From the NCBI RefSeq assembly GCF_022513565.1, contig NZ_JAKWBE010000041.1:1-54461 (forward strand): a stretch of DNA of 54,461 nucleotides, in the 5' to 3' direction. Positions 1 through 7,750 of this stretch are shown piece by piece (positions within the stretch are counted from its first letter, which is position 1; each line of letters starts with the position of its first letter). The notes below the pieces were generated by a model. It was given only the letters and a program-made list of their open reading frames with translations. It ran no database searches and was not told the origin of the DNA. This DNA is from Streptomyces gilvus. GTDB lineage: Bacteria > Actinomycetota > Actinomycetes > Streptomycetales > Streptomycetaceae. Position numbers and translations under genes: made by a program.

Positions 1-4
1 CCCA

Positions 5-20
5 CCCCCCCCCCCCCCCC
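5..20. repeat. 16-base C homopolymer
   Basis: An uninterrupted run of 16 C lies 28 bases beyond the stop codon of the aquaglyceroporin gene, so it is a G-run in that transcript. Runs this long are prone to slippage and to sequencing error. No coding region spans it here. It may sit between glpF and a glycerol kinase gene outside the window, but that is a guess. Confidence 0.8.
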
Positions 21-48
21 GCCGCGGCGTCGTAGGAGTACCGCCGTA

Positions 49-864
49 TCACTCGCCGTCGGGCGCGGGTACGCGACCCGGCTCCTGTTCCGCGGTGGGC
101 AGGAACGGACTGATCACGAAGCGGTACAGCGCGGCACCGACCACACCGCCGATGAACGGCCCGACGATCGGCACCCACCAGTACAGATTGCCGTACTGAT
201 CTCGCCACGCCGTGCCGTATCCGGTGATGTAGCTGGCCAGCCGGGGTCCGAAGTCACGGGCCGGGTTGATCGCGTACCCGGCGTCGGTTCCCCAGGCCAT
301 GCCGATCGCCACGACGAGGAAGCCGATGACCACGGGGGCCAGGTTGGCACCGGGCGGGGTGTTCAGCAGGTCGGTCACGGCGAAGATCAGCAACAGCAGG
401 ATCGCGGTGCCGATGATCTGGTCGCGCAGCGCCCCGAGCTCGCTCACGGGAAGGACACCGTTGCCCGGCAGGGTGGAGAACACGAACTGGCTCTTGATCG
501 TGTGACCGGGGTCGAACTTGGCCAGAACCTCCGTGTAGTTCCAGCGCACCAGCAGGGCGGCGACGAACGCCCCCACCGTCTGGGCCACGGCATAGGGCAG
601 CACCTTGGCCCAGGAGAAACCCTTGAAACAGGCCAGGGCCACGGTCACCGCGGGATTGAGATGAGCGCCGCTGAGCCGGGCGGCGATGTACACACCGAAG
701 GTGACGCCGAAGCCCCACGCCCACGTGATGCTGTCGTGATCTCCGAGGCCGCCGGCCACCACCTGGGCGACCACACCGCAGCCGAAGAGGATCAGAACCA
801 TGGTGCCCAGGAACTCGGCGGCGAGTTCGCCGAGGAGTCCCCTTCTCGAGGTCCCATTTGCCAT
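49..864 (-). CDS. glpF: Glycerol uptake facilitator (MIP family aquaglyceroporin)
   Basis: A 271-residue membrane channel for facilitated diffusion of glycerol and similar small solutes across the cytoplasmic membrane. Both hallmark half-helices are present: HLNPAVT around residues 69-74 and INPARDFGPR around 199-208. The Asp after the second NPAR is the known mark of glycerol facilitators; water channels usually have Ser. Six hydrophobic segments fit the fold and the length is normal. The ATG at 864 precedes the conserved ELAAEFLGT start of helix 1; the open frame continues upstream but that part has no family similarity. Kinase and dehydrogenase partners (glpK, glpD) are not in the window and would lie to the left. 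A 12-bp palindrome sits 64 bases upstream. Confidence 0.93.
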   Translation of the reverse strand: MANGTSRRGLLGELAAEFLGTMVLILFGCGVVAQVVAGGLGDHDSITWAWGFGVTFGVYIAARLSGAHLNPAVTVALACFKGFSWAKVLPYAVAQTVGAFVAALLVRWNYTEVLAKFDPGHTIKSQFVFSTLPGNGVLPVSELGALRDQIIGTAILLLLIFAVTDLLNTPPGANLAPVVIGFLVVAIGMAWGTDAGYAINPARDFGPRLASYITGYGTAWRDQYGNLYWWVPIVGPFIGGVVGAALYRFVISPFLPTAEQEPGRVPAPDGE

Positions 865-927
865 GGGGCACCGCCTTCCACCTGTCAAAGGATGGGCGTT
901 TTTGACCGCGAGGGTAACGTTTTGATG

Positions 928-939
928 CTGGACGTCCAG
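928..939. promoter_or_regulatory. 12-bp palindrome upstream of glpF
   Basis: CTGGACGTCCAG is a perfect palindrome in the 214-base gap between the divergent glpF and coiled-coil genes. Its place in the glpF leader fits an operator for a glycerol-responsive regulator, such as the IclR-type GylR known in Streptomyces. No regulator gene is nearby and the site was not compared with known GylR sites. Confidence 0.3.
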
Positions 940-1078
940 AGCCTCAGCGTCAACTGGAACAACCTTCTCCCGCTTGCCTGTCCCGCCCCGGCAGTTCGCT
1001 CTCGTATTCCTCCCTGGCCGTGGCACCGCATGAGCGGCGGCAGGTGTGAAACCCGGGAGGTGACCGGGGAGGACGCTG

Positions 1079-2071
1079 GTGGACCTGGACACTGTCGCCG
1101 ACGAGCTGTACGGGCTGCGGCCGGAGGACTTCACCGCCGCCCGGCAGGCCCGCGCGGCCGCGGCCCGCGAGAGCGGCGACCGGGCCCTCGCCGAGCGGAT
1201 CGGCAGGCTGCGCCGCCCGAGCCTCGCGGCCTGGGCCAGCAATCTCCTGGTGCGGCGGCAGCCCGAGGACGTCGAACCGCTGCTGCGGCTCGGTGAGGCG
1301 CTGCGCCAGGCCCACCACGACCTGGACGGGCCGCAGCTGCGCGATCTCAGCCGCCGGCAGCACGTCCTGATCAACGCCCTGTCCCGGCAGGCACGCCACC
1401 TGGCCGACCAGGCGGGCCACCCGATCGGTGACGACGTCCAGCGCGAGATCGAGGCGATGCTGCAGACCGTCCTCGCCGACCCCGACGCCGGACGGGAATG
1501 GGCCACCGGACGACTGGTCAAGCCCTTCGGCCCGACCGTCGGCTTCCCGTCCGCCGTTCCCCCCTCCGCCCGCGTCGGCGACGCCTCCGCCGGCGACGCC
1601 TCCGCCGGCGACGCCTCCGTCGCCGACGCCTCCGCCGGTGCCACCGCCCGCCGTACCCGGGCCGCCCGTCGATCGGCGCCGCCGCCGTCCGCGCCCCGGC
1701 GCCCGGACGAGGCCGCTGAGGACGAGCGCCGTCGCCGTCTGGAGAAGGCCGCCGACGACCGCCGCCGCCGTCTGGACGAGGCCCGGCGGGAGGCCGAAGA
1801 GGCCGAGGCCGAACTCAGAGCCGGCCGGGACGAGGCGGCCGAGGCCGACCGGCGGGCCCGGGAGGCCGAGGAGCAGGCGGATGTCCTGCGGCGGCGCGTC
1901 GGCGAACTGAGCGAGGAGCTGCGCCGGCTGGAGGAGCAGCAGCGACAGGCCGGGACCGCCGTCCGCGAGGCCCGCGAACGGGCTCGGGCCGCCGAACGCC
2001 GCGTACGGGAGGCAGGCCGACGCGCGAGAACGACCGCGGCGCGGGTCGAACGCCTGAGCGGCACTGCCTGA
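1079..2071 (+). CDS. Coiled-coil hypothetical protein
   Basis: A 330-residue protein of unknown function. Residues 1-160 are predicted helical with an Arg/Ala-rich pattern (LRRPSLAAWASNLLVRR). Residues 168-187 hold four GDASA-type pentapeptide repeats. From about residue 210 to the end lies a long charged coiled coil of Arg, Glu and Ala heptads. There is no signal peptide or membrane segment. The GTG at 1079 follows a purine-rich stretch (gggaggacgct) usable as a ribosome site. Similar proteins are familiar from Streptomyces genomes, but I know no assigned role. It is divergent from glpF. Confidence 0.8.
   Translation: MDLDTVADELYGLRPEDFTAARQARAAAARESGDRALAERIGRLRRPSLAAWASNLLVRRQPEDVEPLLRLGEALRQAHHDLDGPQLRDLSRRQHVLINALSRQARHLADQAGHPIGDDVQREIEAMLQTVLADPDAGREWATGRLVKPFGPTVGFPSAVPPSARVGDASAGDASAGDASVADASAGATARRTRAARRSAPPPSAPRRPDEAAEDERRRRLEKAADDRRRRLDEARREAEEAEAELRAGRDEAAEADRRAREAEEQADVLRRRVGELSEELRRLEEQQRQAGTAVREARERARAAERRVREAGRRARTTAARVERLSGTA
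1580..1639 (+). repeat. Four 15-bp in-frame tandem repeats
   Basis: Four consecutive 15-bp units (gacgcctccgccggc with small changes in units 3 and 4) encode GDASA-GDASA-GDASV-ADASA inside the coiled-coil protein, forming a low-complexity linker before the coiled coil. Copy number may differ between strains. Confidence 0.85.
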
Positions 2072-2104
2072 CGGACAGCAGGTCCCGAGGAAGTGCTCGA
2101 AAAA

Positions 2105-2120
2105 ATACCCCCGTGGGTAT
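2105..2120. promoter_or_regulatory. CstR/CsoR-type operator 1
   Basis: ATACCC-CCGT-GGGTAT, with 6-bp inverted arms, matches the ATACCCC/GGGGTAT half-sites known for CsoR/CstR repressors. It lies 60 bases before the MBL-rhodanese start, followed by a second site 20 bases on, so the operon probably responds to the CstR-like repressor at 4711-5001. Confidence 0.75.
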
Positions 2121-2140
2121 CCGTGCTACCGTCGTCCATA

Positions 2141-2154
2141 TACCCCCCGGGGTA
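2141..2154. promoter_or_regulatory. CstR/CsoR-type operator 2
   Basis: TACCCC-CC-GGGGTA is a perfect 6+6 dyad with a 2-base centre, 26 bases before the GTG of the MBL-rhodanese gene. It shares its half-sites with sites 2105-2120 and 5016-5029. Being this close to the start it would block the promoter when occupied. Confidence 0.8.
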
Positions 2155-2179
2155 ATTCTGGAACGGAAGGGAGCAGGTC

Positions 2180-3538
2180 GTGTTCTTCGTCGACGTCATC
2201 GAGGTGCCGGGCCTCGGCAACCGCGGCTACCTGGCGGGCGGTGAGCGAACCGCCGTGGTGGTCGACCCGCCGCGCGACATCGACCGGGTGATCGCCGTCG
2301 CCGCGCGGCGCGGGGTGCGGATATCCCACGTCGTGGAGACGCACGTGCACAACGACTACATCAGCGGCGGCCTGGAACTGGCCCGCGTCACGGGCGCCGC
2401 CTACCTGGTGCCCGCCGCGGCCCACGTCTCCTTCGAGCGCACCCCCGTGCACGACGGCGACAGCGTGACCGTCGACACCGGACTCGCCCTGCGCGCGCTG
2501 GCCACCCCCGGTCACACCCCGCACCACACCTCCTACGTCCTTCAGGACGGCGGCACGGCCGTCGCGGTCTTCACCGGCGGCTCGCTGCTGATCGGCACCG
2601 TCGGCCGGCCGGACCTGGTCGAGCCGCGGCTGACCGAACGCCTCGCCCGCGCCCAGCACGCCTCCGCGCGCCGCCTGGCCGCCGAACTGCCCGACGAGAC
2701 GGCCGTGTTGCCCACCCACGGGTTCGGCAGCTTCTGCTCGTCCGCCCCGACGGCCGGCGACGACACGACCATCGGCAAGGAGAAGGCGTCCAACGACGCC
2801 CTCACCCGGGACGTGGACACCTTCGTCGCCGGTCTGCCGGCCGGCCTGGACGACATCCCCGCCTACTACACGCACATGGGACCGGCCAATGCCGCCGGCC
2901 CCGCGCCCGTCGACCTGACCCCGCCCGCCCAGGCCGACCCCGACGACATCGCCGGCCGGCTGGACGCGGGGGAGTGGGTGGTCGATCTGCGCCACCGGGC
3001 CGCCTTCGCCGAGGGGCATGTCGCGGGCTCGTTCAACTTCGAGGCCGAGGGACAGCTCGCCACCTACCTGGCCTGGCTGATCCCCTGGGGCAGGCCGGTC
3101 ACCCTGCTCGCCGAGTCGGCCGAGCAACTGGCCGCCGCGCAGCGCGAGTTGGCCCGGATCGGCATCGACCGCCCGGCCGCCGCGGCGACCGGCGCCCCGG
3201 CCGACTGGCTCCGCCCCGGCGAACGCCCCGCCTCCTTCCGGCGTGCCACGTTCGCCGACCTCGCCGCGCGTCCCCGCGACGGCGTCGTCGTCCTCGACGT
3301 CCGCCGTGACTCCGAACGCGCGGGCGGACATGTCGAGGGCTCGGTGCACCTCCCCGTCCACACCCTGCACCGCCGCCTCGACGAGGTCCCGGCCGGTCAG
3401 GTCTGGGTGCACTGCGCGGGCGGTATGCGCGCCGCCGTCGCCGCCTCCCTGCTGGACGCCGCGGGCCGGGACGTCGTCGCCGTGGACGACGGCTTCGACG
3501 CGGCCGAACAGGCCGGGCTCGTCGTCCGCAACGGCTGA
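2180..3538 (+). CDS. MBL-fold persulfide dioxygenase-like / double rhodanese fusion
   Basis: A 452-residue cytoplasmic protein predicted to handle glutathione-type or mycothiol persulfides. An N-terminal metallo-beta-lactamase domain (about 1-230) has THVHNDY at 54-60 and GHTPHH at 111-116. Two rhodanese modules follow: one around 255-330 without a visible active Cys, and one around 355-450 with VHCAGG. In ETHE1-type dioxygenases the first motif reads HxHxDH and an Asp ligand sits in FTGD; here the last His is Tyr60 and the Asp position reads Gly134 (FTGGSLLIG), so catalytic type is uncertain. The GTG start has ggaaggga upstream. First gene of the sulfane-sulfur operon, behind two CstR-type operators. 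Confidence 0.85.
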   Translation: MFFVDVIEVPGLGNRGYLAGGERTAVVVDPPRDIDRVIAVAARRGVRISHVVETHVHNDYISGGLELARVTGAAYLVPAAAHVSFERTPVHDGDSVTVDTGLALRALATPGHTPHHTSYVLQDGGTAVAVFTGGSLLIGTVGRPDLVEPRLTERLARAQHASARRLAAELPDETAVLPTHGFGSFCSSAPTAGDDTTIGKEKASNDALTRDVDTFVAGLPAGLDDIPAYYTHMGPANAAGPAPVDLTPPAQADPDDIAGRLDAGEWVVDLRHRAAFAEGHVAGSFNFEAEGQLATYLAWLIPWGRPVTLLAESAEQLAAAQRELARIGIDRPAAAATGAPADWLRPGERPASFRRATFADLAARPRDGVVVLDVRRDSERAGGHVEGSVHLPVHTLHRRLDEVPAGQVWVHCAGGMRAAVAASLLDAAGRDVVAVDDGFDAAEQAGLVVRNG

Positions 3539-3565
3539 CCCGCGCAGCAGAGAGCAAGGAACGAA

Positions 3566-3949
3566 GTGAACAGCATGATGGGTCTTTTCCGGCGGGGCCG
3601 GGGCGGTCCGGGGCGGGTGAGCGTCCAGGAGGCCGCCGCCCGGACCGGCGAGGGCGGCGACGCCGTCCTGCTGGACGTCCGTGAACTCCACGAATGGCGG
3701 GCCGGGCACGCGCCCGGGGCCGTCCGTCTGTCCCTCTCGGCGCTGATCGCCGGAGCCGGGCTGCCCGCCGGGGCGCAGGACCGGCCGCTGGTCGTGATCT
3801 GCCGTTCCGGCAACCGCTCCCGGCAGGCCGCCGAACTGCTCGCCACGCGGGGAGCGGACGCCGTGGACGTCATCGGCGGCATGCGGGACTGGGCGGCCGG
3901 CGGTCTGCCGGTGGTGGACGCCCGAGGCCGTACCGGCACCGTCGCGTGA
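3566..3949 (+). CDS. Single-domain rhodanese sulfurtransferase
   Basis: A 127-residue rhodanese. The core LLDVRELHEWRAGHAPGA and active loop ICRSGNRS with Cys79 are intact, as expected for accepting a sulfane sulfur as Cys-persulfide. GTG 3566 is preceded at five bases by AAGGA. The gene lies 27 bases after the MBL-rhodanese and overlaps the following exporter gene (GTGA), so all three are probably co-transcribed and translationally coupled. No signal peptide. It probably moves sulfur between low-molecular thiols and the dioxygenase-like protein. Confidence 0.9.
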   Translation: MNSMMGLFRRGRGGPGRVSVQEAAARTGEGGDAVLLDVRELHEWRAGHAPGAVRLSLSALIAGAGLPAGAQDRPLVVICRSGNRSRQAAELLATRGADAVDVIGGMRDWAAGGLPVVDARGRTGTVA

Positions 3950-4692
3950 CCGCGGTCGTCCTCGCCCTGATCGCCGGCGGCGCCATAGGGCTGGCGCTCG
4001 GCGCGCTCGGGGGCGGCGGCAGCGTCCTGGCCGTGCCCGCCCTGATCTACCTGCTCGGCTTCACCCCGGCCGCGGCCACCACCGCGAGCCTGGTCATCGT
4101 CACCCTCACCTCGGCCACCGCCCTGTCCGCGCACGCCCGCGACGGCCAGGTGCGCTGGCGTACGGGACTGCTGTTCGCGGCCGCCGGAACCGGCCCGGCG
4201 ATGCTGGGCGGCGCGCTCGCCGGGAGCCTGCCCCAGGCGGTGCTGACGGCGGCCTTCGCGGTGGTGGCGGGAGCGGCGGCGGTACGGATGCTGGGCTCGC
4301 GGCCCGCCGGACAGGGCGCCGTGGCGGTGCGTCCGGGCCGCGCGGCGGCGGCCGGTGCCGGTCTCGGCGCGGTCACCGGTGTCCTCGGTGTCGGCGGGGG
4401 CTTCCTCGCCGTGCCCGCGCTGGTGGGCGTGCTCGGCCTGCGGATGCGGGCGGCGGTGGGCACCAGCCTGCTCGTCATCACCGTCAACTCGCTGGCCGCG
4501 CTCGCGATGCGGGGCGGCACGGCACGGGGCCTGGACTGGGCCGTCGTCGGTCCGTTCGTCGGGGCCGCGATCCTGGGCGCCTGGGACGGCAAGCGGCTGG
4601 CGGCCAGGGTGTCCGGCACCGCGCTCCAGCGGGTCTTCGCCGTCGTCCTGCTCCTCGTGGCGGCCTTCATGCTGCTCGACGCGCTGCTGTGA
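3946..4692 (+). CDS. TauE/SafE family sulfite/anion exporter
   Basis: A 248-residue integral membrane protein with about eight hydrophobic helices in two similar halves. Each half starts with the TauE-type glycine-rich turn (GALGGGGSVLAVPALIYLLG and GVLGVGGGFLAVPALVGVLG). Family members export sulfite or organosulfonates. Beside a persulfide-oxidising system the natural substrate would be sulfite made from persulfide. The GTG at 3946 overlaps the rhodanese stop by the GTGA arrangement. Last gene of the forward operon, convergent with the repressor gene. Confidence 0.88.
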   Translation: MTAVVLALIAGGAIGLALGALGGGGSVLAVPALIYLLGFTPAAATTASLVIVTLTSATALSAHARDGQVRWRTGLLFAAAGTGPAMLGGALAGSLPQAVLTAAFAVVAGAAAVRMLGSRPAGQGAVAVRPGRAAAAGAGLGAVTGVLGVGGGFLAVPALVGVLGLRMRAAVGTSLLVITVNSLAALAMRGGTARGLDWAVVGPFVGAAILGAWDGKRLAARVSGTALQRVFAVVLLLVAAFMLLDALL

Positions 4693-4710
4693 CCGCCACG
4701 GCCGCCCGTC

Positions 4711-5001
4711 TCACGCCAGTGACAGGAACAGCTTCTCCAGCCGGGCCCGCATCTGCTCGGTGTCCTCACCATTCCTGCGGCCGGACTCGACATCGGTCAG
4801 GCACTGCTGCAGACCGGTGGCGATGATCGCGAAACCGGCCCGGTCGAGGGCGCGCGAGGCGGCGGCGAGCTGGGTGACGACGTCCTCGCAGTCGCGTCCC
4901 TCCTCGATCATCCGGATCACCCCGGAGATCTGCCCCTGTGCGCGCCGCAGCCGGTTCAGCACGGACTTCAGCTCCGCGCCCTCGAGTTCCAGTTCCACCA
5001 T
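4711..5001 (-). CDS. cstR: CsoR/CstR-family sulfane-sulfur-sensing repressor
   Basis: A 96-residue all-helical repressor (DUF156 family) matching LNRLRRAQGQISGVIRMIEEGRDC. Copper-sensing CsoR uses Cys-His-Cys. Here the two cysteines (about residues 38 and 67) keep the 29-residue spacing, but the His position is Gly, as in persulfide-sensing CstR. That, with the surrounding sulfurtransferases, favours a sulfane-sulfur sensor. The ATG at 5001 fits GAGG four bases upstream; the in-frame GTG at 5004 would have no room for a ribosome site. It is divergent from the membrane rhodanese, with a perfect operator in the 88-base gap, so autoregulation is likely. Confidence 0.88.
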   Translation of the reverse strand: MVELELEGAELKSVLNRLRRAQGQISGVIRMIEEGRDCEDVVTQLAAASRALDRAGFAIIATGLQQCLTDVESGRRNGEDTEQMRARLEKLFLSLA

Positions 5002-5015
5002 CACTCCTCGACCTA

Positions 5016-5029
5016 TACCCCTAGGGGTA
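5016..5029. promoter_or_regulatory. CstR/CsoR-type operator 3
   Basis: TACCCCTAGGGGTA is a perfect 14-bp palindrome between the divergent cstR and membrane rhodanese genes, with the same TACCCC/GGGGTA arms as the two sites before 2180. It should control both directions. Confidence 0.85.
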
Positions 5030-5089
5030 CTGTACGTCCCGGTTCGGGACGGCGTCGACCATCACCGGATCACAAGGACCACACCTGCC

Positions 5090-5659
5090 ATGACCACACC
5101 CCGCACCCTCGACCCGGGCCAGGCCCGCACCCGGCTGCCCGACCTCACCGTCATCGACGTCCGCACGCCCGGCGAATACGCCTCCGGTCATCTCCCGGGC
5201 GTGCTCAACATCCCCCTGGGCCACGTCCGTCGCCTGCTGCCGGAGATACGCCGGGCCGCGGAGCGGGGAGGCGTCCTCGTGGTCTGCGCGTCCGGAGCCC
5301 GCTCGGAGACCGCCTGCCGGCTCCTGGGCGCGCACGGCGTCGCCGCCGCCACCCTCGCGGGCGGCACCGCCGCCTGGGCCGCCGACGGGCATGAACTCCA
5401 TCGTCCCGCCGCCCGGGCCGGCTGGACCATGGAGCGTCAGGTCCGCTTCACCGCGGGCGCCCTGGTCCTGCTCGGCCTCCTCCTCGGCCTGCTGGTGCAC
5501 CCGGCCCTGCGGTTGCTCTCCGCCGGTGTCGCGGCCGGTCTGGTCGTCTCCGCCCTGACGAACAGGTGCGGCCTGGCGGCCCTGCTCGCCAGGCTGCCCC
5601 ACAACCGCCCGCGTGCGAGCGACCTCGACGCCGCCGTGGCGGCGTTGCGCACGCGCTGA
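5090..5659 (+). CDS. Rhodanese with C-terminal membrane domain
   Basis: A 189-residue protein: a rhodanese domain at 1-105 (VIDVRTPGEYASGHLPG; active loop VVCASGARS with Cys66), then two hydrophobic segments around 119-160 (VLLGLLLGLLV and LLSAGVAAGLVVSAL) of the DUF2892 type and a short charged tail. The active site probably faces the cytoplasm at the membrane. ATG 5090 follows AAGGA at a rather long spacing. It is divergent from cstR behind operator 5016-5029 and so probably belongs to the same regulon as 2180-4692. Confidence 0.88.
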   Translation: MTTPRTLDPGQARTRLPDLTVIDVRTPGEYASGHLPGVLNIPLGHVRRLLPEIRRAAERGGVLVVCASGARSETACRLLGAHGVAAATLAGGTAAWAADGHELHRPAARAGWTMERQVRFTAGALVLLGLLLGLLVHPALRLLSAGVAAGLVVSALTNRCGLAALLARLPHNRPRASDLDAAVAALRTR

Positions 5660-5674
5660 GTGGTCACACACAAC

Positions 5675-5707
5675 GGGACCCGGTCCTTGTCGGAAGGACC
5701 GGGCCCC
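5675..5707. terminator. Bidirectional terminator hairpin
   Basis: CCCGGTCCTT and AAGGACCGGG pair around a 5-base loop, and GGG/CCC extends the stem past one mismatch. It lies between the convergent rhodanese and phosphoesterase genes. Confidence 0.75.
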
Positions 5708-5726
5708 ACTGGTCATGCGGTCGGCG

Positions 5727-7559
5727 TCACGCGGCGCCGCGCTGCCTGCGGCGCATCGTCAGGTACGTGCCCGTGGCACCCGCGGCCAGCAGCGCGCCCA
5801 CGCCCAGGCCCACCGGAAGGGCGGGGAAGTCCGAGGCGTCGGTGCTCGCGGCGGTGTTCTGCATCGCCGGGCCCGGTGTGATGTGCGTGGAGACCGGGGC
5901 GATGTGCCGGATCGGACCGACCGACCTCACCGAGCCGTTCGCGTTCAGCAGCACCTGCTTGTCGTTGGGGTGCCGGAAGTCGAACATGCCCGACAGCGAA
6001 CCGGCCGTGGCGTCGAAGGAGGGGTCGCCGATACGACCGGTGTGCCAGTTGTCCTCGACGAAACGGATGATCGAGGACTGGTCGGTCAGCGTGTGGTCGA
6101 CCTTGTTGACCTTGCTGTAGGGAGAGACGACCAGCAGCGGCTGACGGGTACCGGGGCCGCAGCGGTCCGCGTAGCCGCCGGACGCCTTCGGACCGGCCTG
6201 GCAGGCGGGGCTGTCCGTGGCCTTGTCGTTGGAACCGAGCGAGGTGTCCTTGGAGCCGTTGCGCGGGGCGACGTAGGCGTGGTCGTACCAGCCGTCGGAG
6301 TCGTCGTACGCGATGACGATCGCCGTCGACTTCCACTGCGGCGAACTCTGGATCGCGTTGATCTGGCTGACGAGGAAGTGCTGCTCGTCGATCGGGTCGG
6401 AGTAGCCCGCGTGGCCGTCCTGGTACTCGCCGGCCTTGACGAAGCTGACGGCCGGGAGCTTGCCCGCCTTGACCGCGGCGGTGAAGTCGGTCAGGTCGTA
6501 GTTGTGGTTGGCCTGGCCGTTGTGCCCGATCTCGTCGACGCTCCTGGGCGGCAGGTGGTGCGGGTTGGACGTCGACTTGTAGTACTGGAACGGCGAGTGG
6601 TGCGGGCTGTAGTCGACCGAGGAGGCGCCGCCGACGTTGGCGTGCGCGGTGTCGCACTTGGCGTGGTCGCCGGACTTGCCGTCCCAGGCCGTGGACGGCC
6701 GGAAGCCGCCCTGGAACCAGCCCCACGTCACCTTCTTGGCGTTGAGCAGGTCACCGATGTTCCTGCCCTGCATCGCGGCCAGCGCGCTGGTGCTGGTGTG
6801 GTCCTTGTCGGAGCAGTCGTCGTAGGCCGGGTCGGGGTCGTTGATGACTGTGCCGACCCCCTTGGCGTCGGGCGACTTGACCGCGTACGAGTCGGGGGTC
6901 GAGGTCTGCTTGCCGGTCGTCGGGTCGACGGAGACGACACCGTGGGTCTGACCCGAGACCAGGTTCAGCGCGCCGGGCGTGGAGGGGCCGTAGACCGAGC
7001 TGAAGGAGCGGTCGTTGAGGGAGTACTGCTGGGCGTAGTTCCACAGCGCGGTGACGGTGTTGCCGTCGTAGTAGTCCATCACCAGGCCCGGCTCGCCGAA
7101 CAGGCCGCCGCTGCACTTGTCGACCTCGGTGTTCTGCACGTACTGGTCGGCCCTGCCGCCGTCCGCCGCGTACTGCTCCGGCCCGTAGGAATGGTTCTGG
7201 TCGCAGGTCAGGGCCTGCGCCGGGGTGAGCCGCTTGGGCAGGTACTGGTTGGGGTTCTTCGTCAGCAGACCCGCGTGCGCCAGGGTGTCGATGTTCTTCG
7301 GCGTCTTCTTGGACGCCGTGAACTTCGTGCCGTCGGTGTTGGCGGCCTTCGGGTAGGTGGCGAAGTAGTGGTCGAAGGAGTTGTTCTCGTCGAACAGCAC
7401 GACCACGTGCTTGATCGGCGTCGCGGTCGAGGAGTGGCCCTGGTGGCCCGCGGGTACGGCGGCCCAGGTGGGGGCGCTGCTGCCGAGGACGGTGAGCGCG
7501 GCGGCTCCCACCAGTGCCCCGAGGCTCCTCGTCGCCGTTCGTCTTCCAGTGCTGGCCAT
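5727..7559 (-). CDS. Secreted, membrane-anchored phosphoesterase (phospholipase C/acid phosphatase family)
   Basis: A 610-residue exported hydrolase. It has a signal peptide (residues 1-34, ending before AVPAGHQ) and family motifs HVVVLFDENNSFDHYFATYP near 50-70 and AYDDSDGWYDH near 415, which supply metal and nucleophile residues. A C-terminal segment LPVGLGVGALLAAGATGTYL followed by RRRQRG looks like a membrane anchor. The family releases phosphate from phospholipids or other esters outside the cell. A possible PHO-box direct repeat lies about 95 bases upstream. A terminator lies just past its stop. Confidence 0.88.
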   Translation of the reverse strand: MASTGRRTATRSLGALVGAAALTVLGSSAPTWAAVPAGHQGHSSTATPIKHVVVLFDENNSFDHYFATYPKAANTDGTKFTASKKTPKNIDTLAHAGLLTKNPNQYLPKRLTPAQALTCDQNHSYGPEQYAADGGRADQYVQNTEVDKCSGGLFGEPGLVMDYYDGNTVTALWNYAQQYSLNDRSFSSVYGPSTPGALNLVSGQTHGVVSVDPTTGKQTSTPDSYAVKSPDAKGVGTVINDPDPAYDDCSDKDHTSTSALAAMQGRNIGDLLNAKKVTWGWFQGGFRPSTAWDGKSGDHAKCDTAHANVGGASSVDYSPHHSPFQYYKSTSNPHHLPPRSVDEIGHNGQANHNYDLTDFTAAVKAGKLPAVSFVKAGEYQDGHAGYSDPIDEQHFLVSQINAIQSSPQWKSTAIVIAYDDSDGWYDHAYVAPRNGSKDTSLGSNDKATDSPACQAGPKASGGYADRCGPGTRQPLLVVSPYSKVNKVDHTLTDQSSIIRFVEDNWHTGRIGDPSFDATAGSLSGMFDFRHPNDKQVLLNANGSVRSVGPIRHIAPVSTHITPGPAMQNTAASTDASDFPALPVGLGVGALLAAGATGTYLTMRRRQRGAA

Positions 7560-7653
7560 GCTGGTTCACCCTCCGGACGTGAAGGTCGGTGCGTCTTACC
7601 GGCACGGATGCTCCGCCGTGTGCGGGGCACTTCGGCGGAGCCATGATGGCGCG

Positions 7654-7676
7654 AGGGTGAACACCGGGTCAGGGAT
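7654..7676 (-). promoter_or_regulatory. Possible PHO box before the phosphoesterase
   Basis: On the minus strand the sequence contains GTGTTCACCCT beside a weaker repeat 11 bases away (GGGTGAAC / GGGTCAGG on the plus strand). PhoP sites in Streptomyces are 11-bp direct repeats resembling GTTCACC. One unit is good and the second poor, so this is tentative. Confidence 0.35.
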
Positions 7677-7750
7677 GCTGGGGCAAACTTTGACTGTGTA
7701 TTGACCGATCGGGTTACAAAGTTGTCCATACAAGGTCAGGTGAGACACGG

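Noticed and set aside
49..2220. A 723-codon open frame on the minus strand
   Set aside because: Only its last 271 codons (from ATG 864) are aquaglyceroporin; the rest is a Ser/Arg-rich antisense reading of the coiled-coil gene.
2126..3709. Long minus-strand frame opposite the MBL-rhodanese gene
   Set aside because: Gly/Val/Asp-rich antisense reading without motifs; the plus-strand gene has clear motifs and ribosome site.
5613..7646. 677-codon plus-strand frame opposite the phosphoesterase
   Set aside because: Val/Arg/Gly-rich antisense of a gene with a signal peptide and catalytic motifs; a shadow.
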